Shown here: positions 24,768 to 33,566 of the stretch, piece after piece
Layout of the letters: each line of letters opens with the position of its first letter
Position numbering within the stretch: position 1 is the first letter of the stretch
NCBI GenBank assembly: GCA_007244375.1
Contig: SCVW01000045.1
Span: forward strand, 62,001-126,000
Reading direction: 5' to 3'
DNA from: Smithella sp.
GTDB taxonomy: Bacteria > Desulfobacterota > Syntrophia > Syntrophales > Smithellaceae
Length of the DNA stretch: 64,000 bases
Program-made: the position numbers and the translations under genes
The notes under the pieces: model-generated
Databases searched by the model: none
What the model was told of the DNA's origin: nothing
The model's input: only the letters and a program-made list of their open reading frames with translations

Positions 24768-25316
24768 ATGGCAGAAAAACGTGATGATAACGAATCTTAT
24801 GAAAAAAGCGCGTATTTGCAGCTTTTGGAGTCAATCAAGCGTAATATGGATCCGGCAAGCAACACGGTCTTGTTGGTGGATGACGATAAAGGTATCCGGA
24901 TGAAAGTTACCCGGGATGTCAAAACGTTTGATCCTTCCATTGTGGTTTTTGAAGCATCCAACGGTGCGGAGGCGCTGGAAACTATTAATATCATACGCAG
25001 TAAATATGTCCGAGATCCTCTCCTTATCGTTCTCGATCTGAACATGCCTGTGATGGATGGTTGGGAAGTAATAAAAAGATTGAAAAAGGAATACGAAAGT
25101 AAAGGAAAAGAGGCTGGCATTCCCATAGTGGCGCTTTCATCCACCAGCGGCGAAAAAAACAGTCTTTTGAGCAAAAAGAGTGTTCATGAAGGCAAATCAG
25201 GTTACACTCCACTGGTGAGCGTTGCGAAAGAAACTTGTATGGAAAAGAGCAACTATGATGCCGTTGGCGAAAAAGGCCTGCTGGCATGGCTGGAGTTTTT
25301 CATTAATGAAGCTTAA
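24768..25316 (+). CDS. Single-domain response regulator
   Basis: A receiver domain is clear: acidic residues in VLLVDDDKGIR near residue 40, the phospho-acceptor Asp90 in VLDLNMPVMDGWEV and the switch region IPIVALSST. No output domain is present; about 50 residues follow with a loop that contains KSGYTPLVSVAKETCME and end in a final helix. Stand-alone receivers work in chemotaxis or phosphorelays, or through protein contact. No histidine kinase gene is next to it, so the partner is unknown. The ribosome site AAAGGAG sits well before ATG 24768. Confidence 0.85.
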   Translation: MAEKRDDNESYEKSAYLQLLESIKRNMDPASNTVLLVDDDKGIRMKVTRDVKTFDPSIVVFEASNGAEALETINIIRSKYVRDPLLIVLDLNMPVMDGWEVIKRLKKEYESKGKEAGIPIVALSSTSGEKNSLLSKKSVHEGKSGYTPLVSVAKETCMEKSNYDAVGEKGLLAWLEFFINEA

Positions 25317-25351
25317 GCCGGTTAACGATTTAATAAATTCCCAAGTTTTTT

Positions 25352-26818
25352 TTATGTCTCATAGCTGTTATCAATCTGCTTTTCTGTTATTTTCTCACAG
25401 CGCTTAAATTGATATGCTTCTTCCATTACTTCGCTGACCAGGTCGCTATCATAATTGCCGCTTATGAACTTTTTGTTCTCCAGTATCCAAAGATGAAAAG
25501 GTATATTGGTATCAATACCTTCCACTTCGAACTGAAGAAGAGCTTCGCGAGCTTTTTGCAAACACTCTTCTCTTGAAGAGCCTTTTATTGTTAAAAGAGC
25601 AATAAGATTATCATAATGATGGTTTATAGTAATGCCGTTTCTTATTCCAGTATCCACTATAATCCCGTCACCAGCGGGTGGTGAAAACCTTGTGACTGTG
25701 TCTACAGAAGACATAAAACATTTTTCTTCCTTTTTCCATCCTTCTGCATTAATTCGAAACTCGATAGCATATCCATCTGGTTCGGGAATAAGTTTCTGTA
25801 CAATATTAATGGATGAACCTCTTATCAAATCAAACTGAATTTTTATCAAATCTATTCCGAAAATCATTTCCGTAGGTCTCTTCTCGACTTGGATACGTGC
25901 ATTTATCTCGCTGAAATAAAACCGTCCGTCTGCCATATTTACAACAAATTCAACTGTACAGAGCCCAATGATTCCAATCTGATTGATTAAACTTACTGCG
26001 TAGTTTTCTATTTGACTAAGTTTGTCTTTAGATAATAGTAGAGGAGAAGCTTCTTCGATAACTTTCTGATGGTTTCTTTGTATTGTACAGTTGCGTGCGC
26101 CCAAAGGTTTCGCATGATATATTCCTTTTTCATCGCAACCGCCCATTATTTGTACTTCTATATGACGGATTTTGTCGAAGAAAACTTCCATATAGATAGA
26201 ATCATCACGGAAATATTTCTTTGCATCGGCTTTAACTTTTTCAAAAGAATCTTTTGTTAATTCTTCGGAGTTAGCGAATTTCTTGATACCCCTACCGCCA
26301 CCACCACGTTTGGGTTTAAGCATAACAGGATAGCCAATTCTTTCAGCTATTTCCTTTGCATCATCTACGCTTATCAATTCACGGTGACTACCAGGTTTAA
26401 CTGGTATACCTAATCGTTTTGCCAGGTGTATAGTTTTTATTTTATCACTGGCAATTTCTACTTGATCTGAGGTAGCTCCAATATTTTTTATTCCTGCTCT
26501 CTCAAAGGCCCTGACAGCCTCATGATTTTCAGATAACATTCCTGTACCAAGGTGTATAAATTTACATTTCTTTTTGTTGGCAGCTTCTATAAGCTTATCT
26601 ACATTCATGTATAGTAGGCCATTGTCATTTTCTGAACCGAGATAAAAAGTGTCATCTGCCAAATCATATAAATATGACAAACCCGCATCTTCCCCCGTAT
26701 AAACAACAAAGACTAGAGCGCCCGTTATTTTCTTGAGAGATTCAGCTGCTACTTTCGCACTTACACCGCGGTTAAATACACCTATCCATGTTTCTAATGC
26801 TGAAGCTATCTCTGCCAT
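25352..26818 (-). CDS. Orphan biotin-carboxylase-like ATP-grasp protein
   Basis: The 488-residue protein follows the biotin carboxylase fold: VFNRGVSAKVAAESLKK resembles the usual ANRGEIA start, KPKRGGGGRGIKK is the glycine-rich nucleotide loop, ARNCTIQRNHQKVIEEAS is the BC-type loop, and EINARIQVEKRPTEM replaces the standard EMNTRLQVEHPVTE with the Glu, Asn and Arg residues kept but His changed to Lys. FRINAE keeps the conserved Arg. In biotin carboxylase the domain carboxylates biotin with ATP and bicarbonate. No biotin carrier, carboxyltransferase or other acyl-CoA carboxylase subunit is adjacent, so it may use another acid. ATG 26818 begins with a helical extension; the ribosome site is weak. 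Confidence 0.75.
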   Translation of the reverse strand: MAEIASALETWIGVFNRGVSAKVAAESLKKITGALVFVVYTGEDAGLSYLYDLADDTFYLGSENDNGLLYMNVDKLIEAANKKKCKFIHLGTGMLSENHEAVRAFERAGIKNIGATSDQVEIASDKIKTIHLAKRLGIPVKPGSHRELISVDDAKEIAERIGYPVMLKPKRGGGGRGIKKFANSEELTKDSFEKVKADAKKYFRDDSIYMEVFFDKIRHIEVQIMGGCDEKGIYHAKPLGARNCTIQRNHQKVIEEASPLLLSKDKLSQIENYAVSLINQIGIIGLCTVEFVVNMADGRFYFSEINARIQVEKRPTEMIFGIDLIKIQFDLIRGSSINIVQKLIPEPDGYAIEFRINAEGWKKEEKCFMSSVDTVTRFSPPAGDGIIVDTGIRNGITINHHYDNLIALLTIKGSSREECLQKAREALLQFEVEGIDTNIPFHLWILENKKFISGNYDSDLVSEVMEEAYQFKRCEKITEKQIDNSYET

Positions 26819-27159
26819 TAACTTTACCTCTTATGTTTTTAAGTAATTTATTTAATCTTATTTTACCTGTACTTATAGCAAAAACAAAGTGTTAAATTGC
26901 AATTATTTATGTTTAGGGAATGTGAGAAGTATTTACTGGGTTAGCTTTAAGTATCAAACACTTATAGGAATTATTATTACTACTTGAAAGAATTGTTTAA
27001 CGATTACAAGTTGTAACCCGGCATAAATTTACAGGACTTGAATTTGATGATTACGGAAAAAAAAGAAATAAAATATTTCATAACCGAACAAATTAAATTG
27101 TTGAATATACTTTCAATTGATCAGTTTCATGAAATGGGTAAAATCGAGTTATACTAAGC
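26819..27159. other. Intergenic stretch with at most a doubtful short frame
   Basis: Between the carboxylase-like gene and the 162-residue gene lie 341 AT-rich bases. An ATG frame of 36 codons (27047-27157, plus strand) has no ribosome site. The minus strand should contain the promoter of the carboxylase-like gene, but nothing clear is seen. Confidence 0.3.
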
Positions 27160-27648
27160 TTAAATCTTTTTTTGATTTGACTTATATCGTTGGTATGCGT
27201 CGGTAAACTTTTCCACTTTGTCCTGTTTTAGAAGTGTAAGAACTATTTCTTTAATCGGTTTCCAGTGGTTGGTTTTATCAGCCCCGAAAATTATCGTTCC
27301 ATGGTCAATCAAATGCATTAATTCCCTTTTAGTCAGGAACATCTGAAAATCAACAATCAAACGGTTGAAGGCATTGTAGGAGTGATAAGAGGAAATATAT
27401 TCCTTGATTCTTTTGTAATTAGTTGCGCTCACTTCAAGATCGTCTATCAGGTTGTTGATTGCATTGAATGCCATGGTCTCCGCTTTATCGTAAGCGTCTT
27501 TCTTATCCAGCACCTTGTGCTCGGCAATATGATCGTAAATCACGTCTTTTATATCTTCCAGGGTATTTTGGGGACTGTCGATCTTTTTTTGAATTAATAC
27601 AGTTAACTTATCTATTTCCGGGATTTCTCCTTTGAACAGTTCAAGCAT
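27160..27648 (-). CDS. Hypothetical helical protein
   Basis: The 162-residue protein is charged, probably all-helical and has no recognisable domain, signal peptide or cysteine cluster. It is a likely real gene: AGGAGGAAAC precedes ATG 27648 at perfect distance and codon use matches the neighbours. The next gene upstream on the same strand, an OmpA-type lipoprotein, ends 27 bases before its start, so they may be co-transcribed. The function is unknown to me. Confidence 0.7.
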   Translation of the reverse strand: MLELFKGEIPEIDKLTVLIQKKIDSPQNTLEDIKDVIYDHIAEHKVLDKKDAYDKAETMAFNAINNLIDDLEVSATNYKRIKEYISSYHSYNAFNRLIVDFQMFLTKRELMHLIDHGTIIFGADKTNHWKPIKEIVLTLLKQDKVEKFTDAYQRYKSNQKKI

Positions 27649-27675
27649 GTTTCCTCCTATTAAATTAATTGTAAT

Positions 27676-28350
27676 TTACGGTGCTTGAGTTTGTGCTTTC
27701 GGTGCAATCCTGATTTCTACTCTTCTGTTTTTCTGTCGACCGGCCTCAGTATCATTGGTTGCCACAGGCATGGTTTCACCGTACCCGACAACTTCGATTC
27801 GATTTTCGGCTACACCGCGCATGACCAGTAAAGTTTTTACGTTATCGGCTCGTCTTCTCGAAAGATCCATGTTATATTCATCGGAACCTCTGCTGTCGGT
27901 ATGCCCTTCCACTCTGATTAAAGTATCGGGATACTGATTCAAAACACCTGCGACCCTGTTGATTTCGTTATATAGTCCCGGCCGTAATTCTGCTGAGTTC
28001 GTATCGAATGTAACATCACCCTTAAAAGTTACTGATAGAAGATTGCCTTCTCTGGTAACGGCGGCAGCTTCCGATTGTGCCAGAACCGCCCGCATTTCTT
28101 TTTCCTGATTGTCCATCATCTTGCCGACACCGTAACCACCGCCACCGCCCACGGCAGCGCCTATAGCAGCTCCTATAAGAGTACTTTTTGTATCATGCCC
28201 GATAGCCTGTCCCAGTATCGCTCCGACTACAGCTCCTCCGCCGGCCCCCCAAAGACCTCCTTTTTCACTTTTTGTCATTGTTCCGGTCTGAGCGCAACCG
28301 GCCAGAATTAAAAAACAACAGATAACTAAGGAAAAACCTTTTTTATTCAT
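27676..28350 (-). CDS. OmpA-family glycine-zipper lipoprotein
   Basis: A lipoprotein signal ends in the lipobox LAGC with Cys19. Residues 30-80 hold glycine-zipper sequence (GGGAVVGAILGQAIG and GAAIGAAVGGGGGYGVG), which can pack in a membrane or form a bundle. The C-terminal half is an OmpA-like peptidoglycan-binding domain: VTFDTNSAEL, VEGHTDSRGS and LSRRRADNVKTLL are hallmarks. The whole resembles YiaD-type outer-membrane lipoproteins, which anchor the outer membrane to the cell wall. GAGGAGGAAC precedes ATG 28350. Confidence 0.9.
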   Translation of the reverse strand: MNKKGFSLVICCFLILAGCAQTGTMTKSEKGGLWGAGGGAVVGAILGQAIGHDTKSTLIGAAIGAAVGGGGGYGVGKMMDNQEKEMRAVLAQSEAAAVTREGNLLSVTFKGDVTFDTNSAELRPGLYNEINRVAGVLNQYPDTLIRVEGHTDSRGSDEYNMDLSRRRADNVKTLLVMRGVAENRIEVVGYGETMPVATNDTEAGRQKNRRVEIRIAPKAQTQAP

Positions 28351-28472
28351 TTTTTGTTCCTCCTCGAAGGTTTAAGTTAAAATTTATGTAAATATTGACG
28401 AAAAAAGTATAAACAACAATGTGTTTACACGTCAAGGGAATATTGGTCGTGAAATATTGTATTTTGAATATC

Positions 28473-29297
28473 TTATAATTTTTTGACCTTGAATACTATG
28501 CCCTGTCTGTATGTTCGATGTTCCCATTCGGTGAATCCTGCTTTTGAAGAAAGGTTTCTAAGTTCTTGCTGATCGAACCAATGAAATCCATGTACTTCTG
28601 TAATATATTTTTGAAGATTATTAAGCACGATGTTTTCTTCTATCAAATAAGTTGCTCCTACAAAACAACCTCCCCTTTTTAGCGAGCGGTATATAGAATT
28701 AAAAACATTTTGAATATCAGGAAAAAGATGGAGCGCACCCGCGCAATGGATGCGATCAAATGTTTCCGGTGCGAATGGCCACTTGGTTACGTCGACGCGC
28801 ATCAGCATTATGTCAGTGTTGTTTTGCTCTTTTAATTTATGTCTGTACTGTTTCAACATCGGGAGAGAAAGATCAACTCCAATAACGGTGCCTGGTCTTG
28901 CCGAATCTGAAAAAAGCCGCGTAAAATTGCCGGTGCCGCAGGCAAGATCAAGTATATTCATTCCGGACGATACATCCATAAATAGTTGTGAAGTTTTCAT
29001 TTCCCATTTTAAACTGGATACGATGGAAGTTACACAGGGACGCCATATTTCTTCATAGGCGGTGACAATCGGTCCGAATTCCATAGTCCACTGGGAAGAA
29101 AAAAGTCTTGGGTTAATAACATCTCCGGCTAAATTAAGGATATCGTCAATGGGAGCAAACCGCGATTGGCAGTTATTACAAAAAAGTGTTGGGGATTCGT
29201 TGGCTTTTGTATCCGTAACCATACTGAGGCGTGTGTCTGATTTATCGGGCACAGAACAAATCGGACAAACAAGTTTTTTAAGAATCTTGTCCTTCAT
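28473..29297 (-). CDS. Class I SAM-dependent methyltransferase with N-terminal zinc ribbon
   Basis: Residues 10-50 hold a Cys-x2-Cys (CPIC) and a second Cys-x2-Cys (CNNC), a Trm112/zinc-ribbon-like segment. Residues from about 110 hold the SAM motif ILDLACGTGNFTRLF, then GVDLSLPMLKQ and CAGALHLFPD. Such architecture is common in small-molecule or rRNA methyltransferases (for example the RlmA type), but the substrate cannot be told. GAGAGAG lies just before ATG 29297. The gene upstream on the same strand (a JAMM-like protein) ends 92 bases away, so an operon is possible. Confidence 0.8.
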   Translation of the reverse strand: MKDKILKKLVCPICSVPDKSDTRLSMVTDTKANESPTLFCNNCQSRFAPIDDILNLAGDVINPRLFSSQWTMEFGPIVTAYEEIWRPCVTSIVSSLKWEMKTSQLFMDVSSGMNILDLACGTGNFTRLFSDSARPGTVIGVDLSLPMLKQYRHKLKEQNNTDIMLMRVDVTKWPFAPETFDRIHCAGALHLFPDIQNVFNSIYRSLKRGGCFVGATYLIEENIVLNNLQKYITEVHGFHWFDQQELRNLSSKAGFTEWEHRTYRQGIVFKVKKL

Positions 29298-29389
29298 CTC
29301 TCTCTCATGTATTTGCGTTCAGAAATTCCGTCACTGAGGGAACATTTTCCACAAATTTACTTCATTTTATATTCAATTCACCATGTTTT

Positions 29390-30100
29390 TTATGATGATT
29401 TATACTTTCCATTCTTGAATCTGCCAAAATCAGCATGTTCCCACCGGAGCCCTGTCAAGGCCGGGCAATCCAATGTAACAGACATATCATTATCATTGGT
29501 GTATCGATACTCACCTTTTTGTGAGTAAGCGCAATATGCCGCCAACCACATTCGATAATTACCCAAAGTTGCCTCTACGCAATTAGTAGCAACCCAGCCG
29601 GCAGTTTTTCTCCCGGCTTTTTCCATTGCGGCGATGGTCATAACAATACCTACTCGATATCCTTTTTGTTTCCAAAAATTATTATTAAGCCACTCACGGT
29701 CGTCTTCAGACAGAAAGTATTTTTTATCATCCAATACTTCTCTTGCGTTTTTAAACGGATGTGAATGAAAATCACCAAGATAGATAAGATGCGGCCAAAA
29801 TGACATAATAACATCGGCTTTAAGAGATATTGCTTCCTTGTTTTCATCTACGGAACTTCGTCGCTGCTCGGCGGTCGTGTCCGTATGAGCCATTTCCACC
29901 TGATAAATGATTTCCTTATTTTTCATAATTATTTCATGTCCAAAAAGACTCCCGTAAACTTCGATTCGGGATTTTGGCCTACCCTTCTCTTTTATATCCT
30001 TTTTCTTTACCGAATATGCCTCTAAAGAACTTAAAATAAGTGATATTAAAGCATTTTCGGAAACACGTACAACATATCTTTTATAAATCCTTGGAGTCAT
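29390..30100 (-). CDS. JAMM/MPN-type metallopeptidase-like protein
   Basis: The N-terminal segment VVRVSENALISLILSSLEAY and IEVYGSLFG match the start of prokaryotic JAB/MPN proteins, with Glu47 as the catalytic glutamate. LGDFHSHPF supplies His112 and His114, and FLSEDD gives Ser131 and Asp134, the remaining zinc-site residues of the JAMM motif; the distance from the second His to Ser is longer than usual by about nine residues. JAMM enzymes cleave isopeptide bonds of ubiquitin-like proteins or release sulfur-carrier tails. No E1-, E2- or ubiquitin-like gene is adjacent. About 100 C-terminal residues are unrecognised. GGAGAGAAAA precedes ATG 30100. Confidence 0.65.
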   Translation of the reverse strand: MTPRIYKRYVVRVSENALISLILSSLEAYSVKKKDIKEKGRPKSRIEVYGSLFGHEIIMKNKEIIYQVEMAHTDTTAEQRRSSVDENKEAISLKADVIMSFWPHLIYLGDFHSHPFKNAREVLDDKKYFLSEDDREWLNNNFWKQKGYRVGIVMTIAAMEKAGRKTAGWVATNCVEATLGNYRMWLAAYCAYSQKGEYRYTNDNDMSVTLDCPALTGLRWEHADFGRFKNGKYKSS

Positions 30101-30524
30101 TATTTTCTCTCCTATTTTTGATTATTGCGATAAGTATATAATCTCAATTGAATTGATTGTTCTTTGATTTATTTTGAATCCTACTTGCCATTTTTCGCAA
30201 GTTAGATCACTCTTGACAACTTTTTGTTTCGGGATTAATTTAATACCAACGAGATACTGCTGTGCACGTAATGAGTCATGTTACTGGAGATGAATTTGGA
30301 AAAGAACTACAGGATCTTTGTGGTGATTATCACCCTTGAAGGATCAAATATTAGAAAGTCATGACTCCAGCATAAGGACACAACGGCACAAGCGGTTCTC
30401 GTTTATTTTGCCCTTTCGTTGGAAAATTAAATAACGTTGAAGGATTCTTTCTTCAGTCCATAAAACAGGATATTAAATTTACCCCAACTGGCCTCTTTTG
30501 AAGATAAAATTATTCAATCACCGG
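30101..30524. other. Intergenic stretch, nothing supported
   Basis: About 420 bases separate the JAMM-like gene from the GYD gene. Only very short open frames are present and none has a ribosome site. No hairpin with a T-tract was found. Confidence 0.4.
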
Positions 30525-30818
30525 TTAAATTTTCTCTAATTTGGACATTAAGTGATCAAATTTTTCCACATCGACAACCGGTGAGGTCGAAAACGAAATA
30601 CCTGTCAGCACACTTAATGCCATTGAGGCTGACAACGCATTATCAATATCGGGGAAGTCCAGAGTAAATACCAAATCATGTTCCCCCATGACAGCATACA
30701 TGGAAACTACCTTCCCGCCGTTTTTCTCAATGATCTTGACGGCTTTTTTTGTCCGCTGTTCTGAGACATACTTTAAAGAATCATTATTATATTTTCCAAA
30801 CATCATAAATATCGGCAT
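30525..30818 (-). CDS. GYD-domain protein
   Basis: The 97-residue protein begins MPIFMMFGKY and continues with the pattern RTKKAVKIIEKNGGKVVSMYAVMGEHDLVFTLDFPD, which is the GYD domain (a ferredoxin-fold, AsnC-ligand-domain-like family) as I recall it; the GYD signature itself reads GEHD here. Its function is unknown, and a role in ligand binding or oligomerisation is plausible. GGAGAAAA lies before ATG 30818. It stands alone except for a possible small gene upstream on the same strand. Confidence 0.75.
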   Translation of the reverse strand: MPIFMMFGKYNNDSLKYVSEQRTKKAVKIIEKNGGKVVSMYAVMGEHDLVFTLDFPDIDNALSASMALSVLTGISFSTSPVVDVEKFDHLMSKLEKI

Positions 30819-30887
30819 AAAAATGATTTTCTCCTTTTTTAAGTAATGTGTTCTCGGTTATTTCATTAATTGACAAGACACCTGTCA

Positions 30888-31013
30888 TTACCCGTGTTTG
30901 ATCTTTTTTAAGGTTGTTTTTATCTTTGCATTTACCTGTTTTATCTTCCTGTTGACCAACTGACTTCTCGGTATTTTAAGAATGATATTTTTCTTTTCTC
31001 TTCTTGTTTCCAT
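30888..31013 (-). CDS. Small basic protein, 41 residues
   Basis: ATG 31013 is preceded by GGAGG with a seven-base spacer, a near-perfect ribosome site, and the frame runs 41 codons to TAA at 30888. The product is strongly basic, with 16 Lys or Arg residues and a Leu/Ile-Lys pattern suggesting a helix, and has no cysteine or acidic cluster. I do not recognise it. It lies 70 bases upstream of the GYD gene on the same strand. The ribosome site is the main support; homologues would be needed to confirm. Confidence 0.5.
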   Translation of the reverse strand: METRREKKNIILKIPRSQLVNRKIKQVNAKIKTTLKKIKHG

Positions 31014-31390
31014 AACTATACCTCCATCACGTAAAATTTGAAGAGATTCCTGAGACCAGGCTAAAGGTTAGATCGAAAAATTTTCTTCTTAATTAATTTA
31101 AGTACAACAAAATTATTGTCAAACAAAAAAAGAAAAGAATATTTTAGCTTTTTATATAAATGTCGAATTTAAGATATTGTATTAACGGGAGAAATATCGT
31201 TAGTGATTAAACGATACCGACGAAAAGTTTTCATGAACAATTTTGAAATAATTCAACAATTGTTTCGGCTGATGAGGGGGAAAAATCAAAAAAACCTGAA
31301 TCTTATCAAAATCTCTTTTATATTAAGACCTTGCAAAGACAGGGAGCCGGGCATCAATTGTGTTTATTTTAATTAAGCATTGTTTTGTAT
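31014..31390. other. Intergenic stretch, AT-rich, nothing supported
   Basis: About 380 AT-rich bases lie between the small basic gene and the glycosyltransferase cluster. A 47-codon frame at 31233-31376 lacks a ribosome site. The promoter of the small basic gene should be here on the minus strand. Confidence 0.4.
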
Positions 31391-32539
31391 TTATTGTTCC
31401 GGCTTTAGTGTATCAAGGCACCTTTGTGCAATAAGAACGGAGTTGAAATTTTGGCTGACATAATCTCTAAGTTGCATACCCTTTTCTGCGGAGCTTTTTT
31501 GACTTTCGAATACCTGACGCATCAATTGCCGTGCATGAGCCAAATCGGGATCTGCCCACCGCTGATCGATGGTATATGATCCACAATATGCATTGCCATG
31601 AACCGGTATCACCTTATGTTTTACATGGTAAGAAAGACTGGCCGGTAGGTAATCGAGAACGCCACCGAAGCCCGTGATGATTATAGGTTTGCCACACCAG
31701 GCCGCTTCGTACGAGCCCATTCCCCAACCTTCGCCGCGCCCGAGAGACACAAAACAATCACCTCTTTTATGGAGCCAGGCTATATCAGTGTCGGAAAATT
31801 CTTCATCCAGATGGATAACTTCCGGTCCATTCGTTTTGGATCTCATTATTTTTCTGAAAGCAACAGCCGCTTCACCCAGTGCAAATCGCCACGGTCTGGT
31901 CCATTTGCGCTTGTAATTTGTGAAATCAAGTTTTCCGGTTTTCATAATAAGCGTTACCGGTTCATGCGAACTGAATTCCGACAAGAAAGATTCGATCAAA
32001 AGCCATGGTGCTTTCCGATCGCTCCAAACACCTATGTTGTAAAATACAAACCGTCCAGCCATCTGTTCCATCAGTTTGTTCAATTTCGCAGAAGGTAAGC
32101 CATTAGGGACATCTCCGTGAAACTGGGATATATGCGGTAAAATCTCAATTCTTGTCTGAACGCCGCATTTTTGAAAAACTTCTTTATTCCAGTTGCACGG
32201 CACAAATATTCCATCCATGACATTTAAAAGTTTTGCCCAATGACGGGGAATTTTGTCGGTTTCCCAAGTAGTATACCCCCATATTTTTTTAGGTTTTATT
32301 TTTTGTTCCTGTTCGAATTTAAGCCAGTAGGGGTAATATTCTGGAACTGTATGAATAATTACATTTTTATAACCTTCTCTGATTTGTGTTATCGAATACG
32401 GATTATAGGCCGATGTGCCTGCCACAACAGGTACCCAATTTACATTTGCATTTTCCTTTCGCAGGGCTGAAACCATGGTTCTGGCTGCAATGCCGTAACC
32501 GGTTGAATCATTGAACCCTATGTATTTTATTGATTTCAT
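31391..32539 (-). CDS. Family-4-like glycosyltransferase
   Basis: The 382-residue protein has a GT-B fold pattern: GFNDSTGYGIAARTMVSALRKE at the N-terminus, VPCNWNKEVFQKCGV in the middle and GRGEGWGMGSYEAAWCGKPIIITGFGG at the C-terminus, where the Glu and Gly-rich loop bind the nucleotide sugar. Family members transfer sugars to lipopolysaccharide or capsule acceptors. It is the last of four glycosyltransferase genes on the minus strand; the gene before it ends 36 bases upstream. The donor sugar cannot be read from sequence. Confidence 0.85.
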   Translation of the reverse strand: MKSIKYIGFNDSTGYGIAARTMVSALRKENANVNWVPVVAGTSAYNPYSITQIREGYKNVIIHTVPEYYPYWLKFEQEQKIKPKKIWGYTTWETDKIPRHWAKLLNVMDGIFVPCNWNKEVFQKCGVQTRIEILPHISQFHGDVPNGLPSAKLNKLMEQMAGRFVFYNIGVWSDRKAPWLLIESFLSEFSSHEPVTLIMKTGKLDFTNYKRKWTRPWRFALGEAAVAFRKIMRSKTNGPEVIHLDEEFSDTDIAWLHKRGDCFVSLGRGEGWGMGSYEAAWCGKPIIITGFGGVLDYLPASLSYHVKHKVIPVHGNAYCGSYTIDQRWADPDLAHARQLMRQVFESQKSSAEKGMQLRDYVSQNFNSVLIAQRCLDTLKPEQ

Positions 32540-32575
32540 CCGTTTAATTAGGTCTTTTTTGTGTTTGACAGATTG

Positions 32576-33556
32576 TTATTTTCCGGATTTTTCTCTAATC
32601 CCAAACTTCCGCAATGTGTTTTTGCTCTGCCTGTGTATTTTCCCCAGATATTTTTTGCCGGCGAGAGCTCCATTTTCCAAAAAAGCGTTTGTTTTCTGCA
32701 GTTCAAACTGTAACAGGTTATATGACACATCTTTAGGTAGGAAAGGTCGGGCTAATTCAGCGTAAGCGGAGCGGGAAAATTTGACATATTCAGGTGTCAG
32801 TCTTCCGGCATGAAAGTAGGAGGTGTCTGTTCTGTTGCGGTCCCACCACAGATGACTCCAAAGGTGGATACTGTACACGTTATCGAGATTCGGTTTTGTT
32901 TTTTCAAAAATTCCCCTGATTCCATCTCCTGTCCAGTCGTAAAAAAAGAACGAACGTTGGGGTTCCACGTGAATCCAATCCGGATGTTCGCAACTCAACC
33001 GATAAGGTAAAAAAGTACTATGAGCGCTCCATGTTCCGTCAAAGGATTCGTATGTCCGCACAAGTAAAAGTCTGGCAAAATCTGAATCAGGCATTCCCAT
33101 CATCCAGGCATTGCAGAGAGAGCCCCGGGCATCTTTGGCTGCTGCTGCCATCCAGTCAACCTTCTCCATTCCCATGACGAATTCATACTCGAAAAAACGA
33201 TCAGGGAGATCATTAATAAATAATGTATCTATATCGGCATATATTCCTCCGTACTTAATTAGAATTTCCAGACGGGCGATATCCGACAGATGAGCATGCC
33301 GATATTTACCAATGGCGGGATCATTGTATGAAAATGAAGAGATAAATTTGTCCGGTTCGATTTTCCGTAGTTGTAGGTACGGAGCAATCCGGTCCCACCA
33401 ATGTCCCCAGGGCATGTGCTGACAATGAAACATAACGGCATCCGGTTTATTGATACCCATGCAGGAAGCAATGCAAAGATAGTGTATTAAATGGAAAGGT
33501 TCAGTTTGCGGGCGAAGTCCAAACACAAAATGAAATATGCGCGGTATTTTTTTCAT
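32576..33556 (-). CDS. GT32-like glycosyltransferase with DxD motif
   Basis: The N-terminus KKIPRIFHFVFG and the motif GGIYADIDTLFINDLPD mark glycosyltransferases with a DxD sugar-binding domain (GT32-like, as in capsular mannosyl- and galactosyl-transferases). The conserved LARLEILIKYGGIYAD segment is present. The length is 326 residues from ATG 33556; the frame extends further upstream to 33634, but that would overlap the preceding gene by 68 bases, so the internal ATG is preferred. Ten bases separate it from the gene before, so it is within the same operon. Confidence 0.85.
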   Translation of the reverse strand: MKKIPRIFHFVFGLRPQTEPFHLIHYLCIASCMGINKPDAVMFHCQHMPWGHWWDRIAPYLQLRKIEPDKFISSFSYNDPAIGKYRHAHLSDIARLEILIKYGGIYADIDTLFINDLPDRFFEYEFVMGMEKVDWMAAAAKDARGSLCNAWMMGMPDSDFARLLLVRTYESFDGTWSAHSTFLPYRLSCEHPDWIHVEPQRSFFFYDWTGDGIRGIFEKTKPNLDNVYSIHLWSHLWWDRNRTDTSYFHAGRLTPEYVKFSRSAYAELARPFLPKDVSYNLLQFELQKTNAFLENGALAGKKYLGKIHRQSKNTLRKFGIREKSGK

Positions 33557-33566
33557 ATTCTTAATT

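Noticed and set aside
27047-27157. A 36-codon plus-strand frame before the hypothetical 162-residue gene
   Set aside because: No ribosome site, AT-rich sequence and no recognisable pattern.
31233-31376. A 47-codon plus-strand frame near the glycosyltransferase cluster
   Set aside because: No ribosome site and no pattern; chance frames of this length are common in AT-rich sequence.
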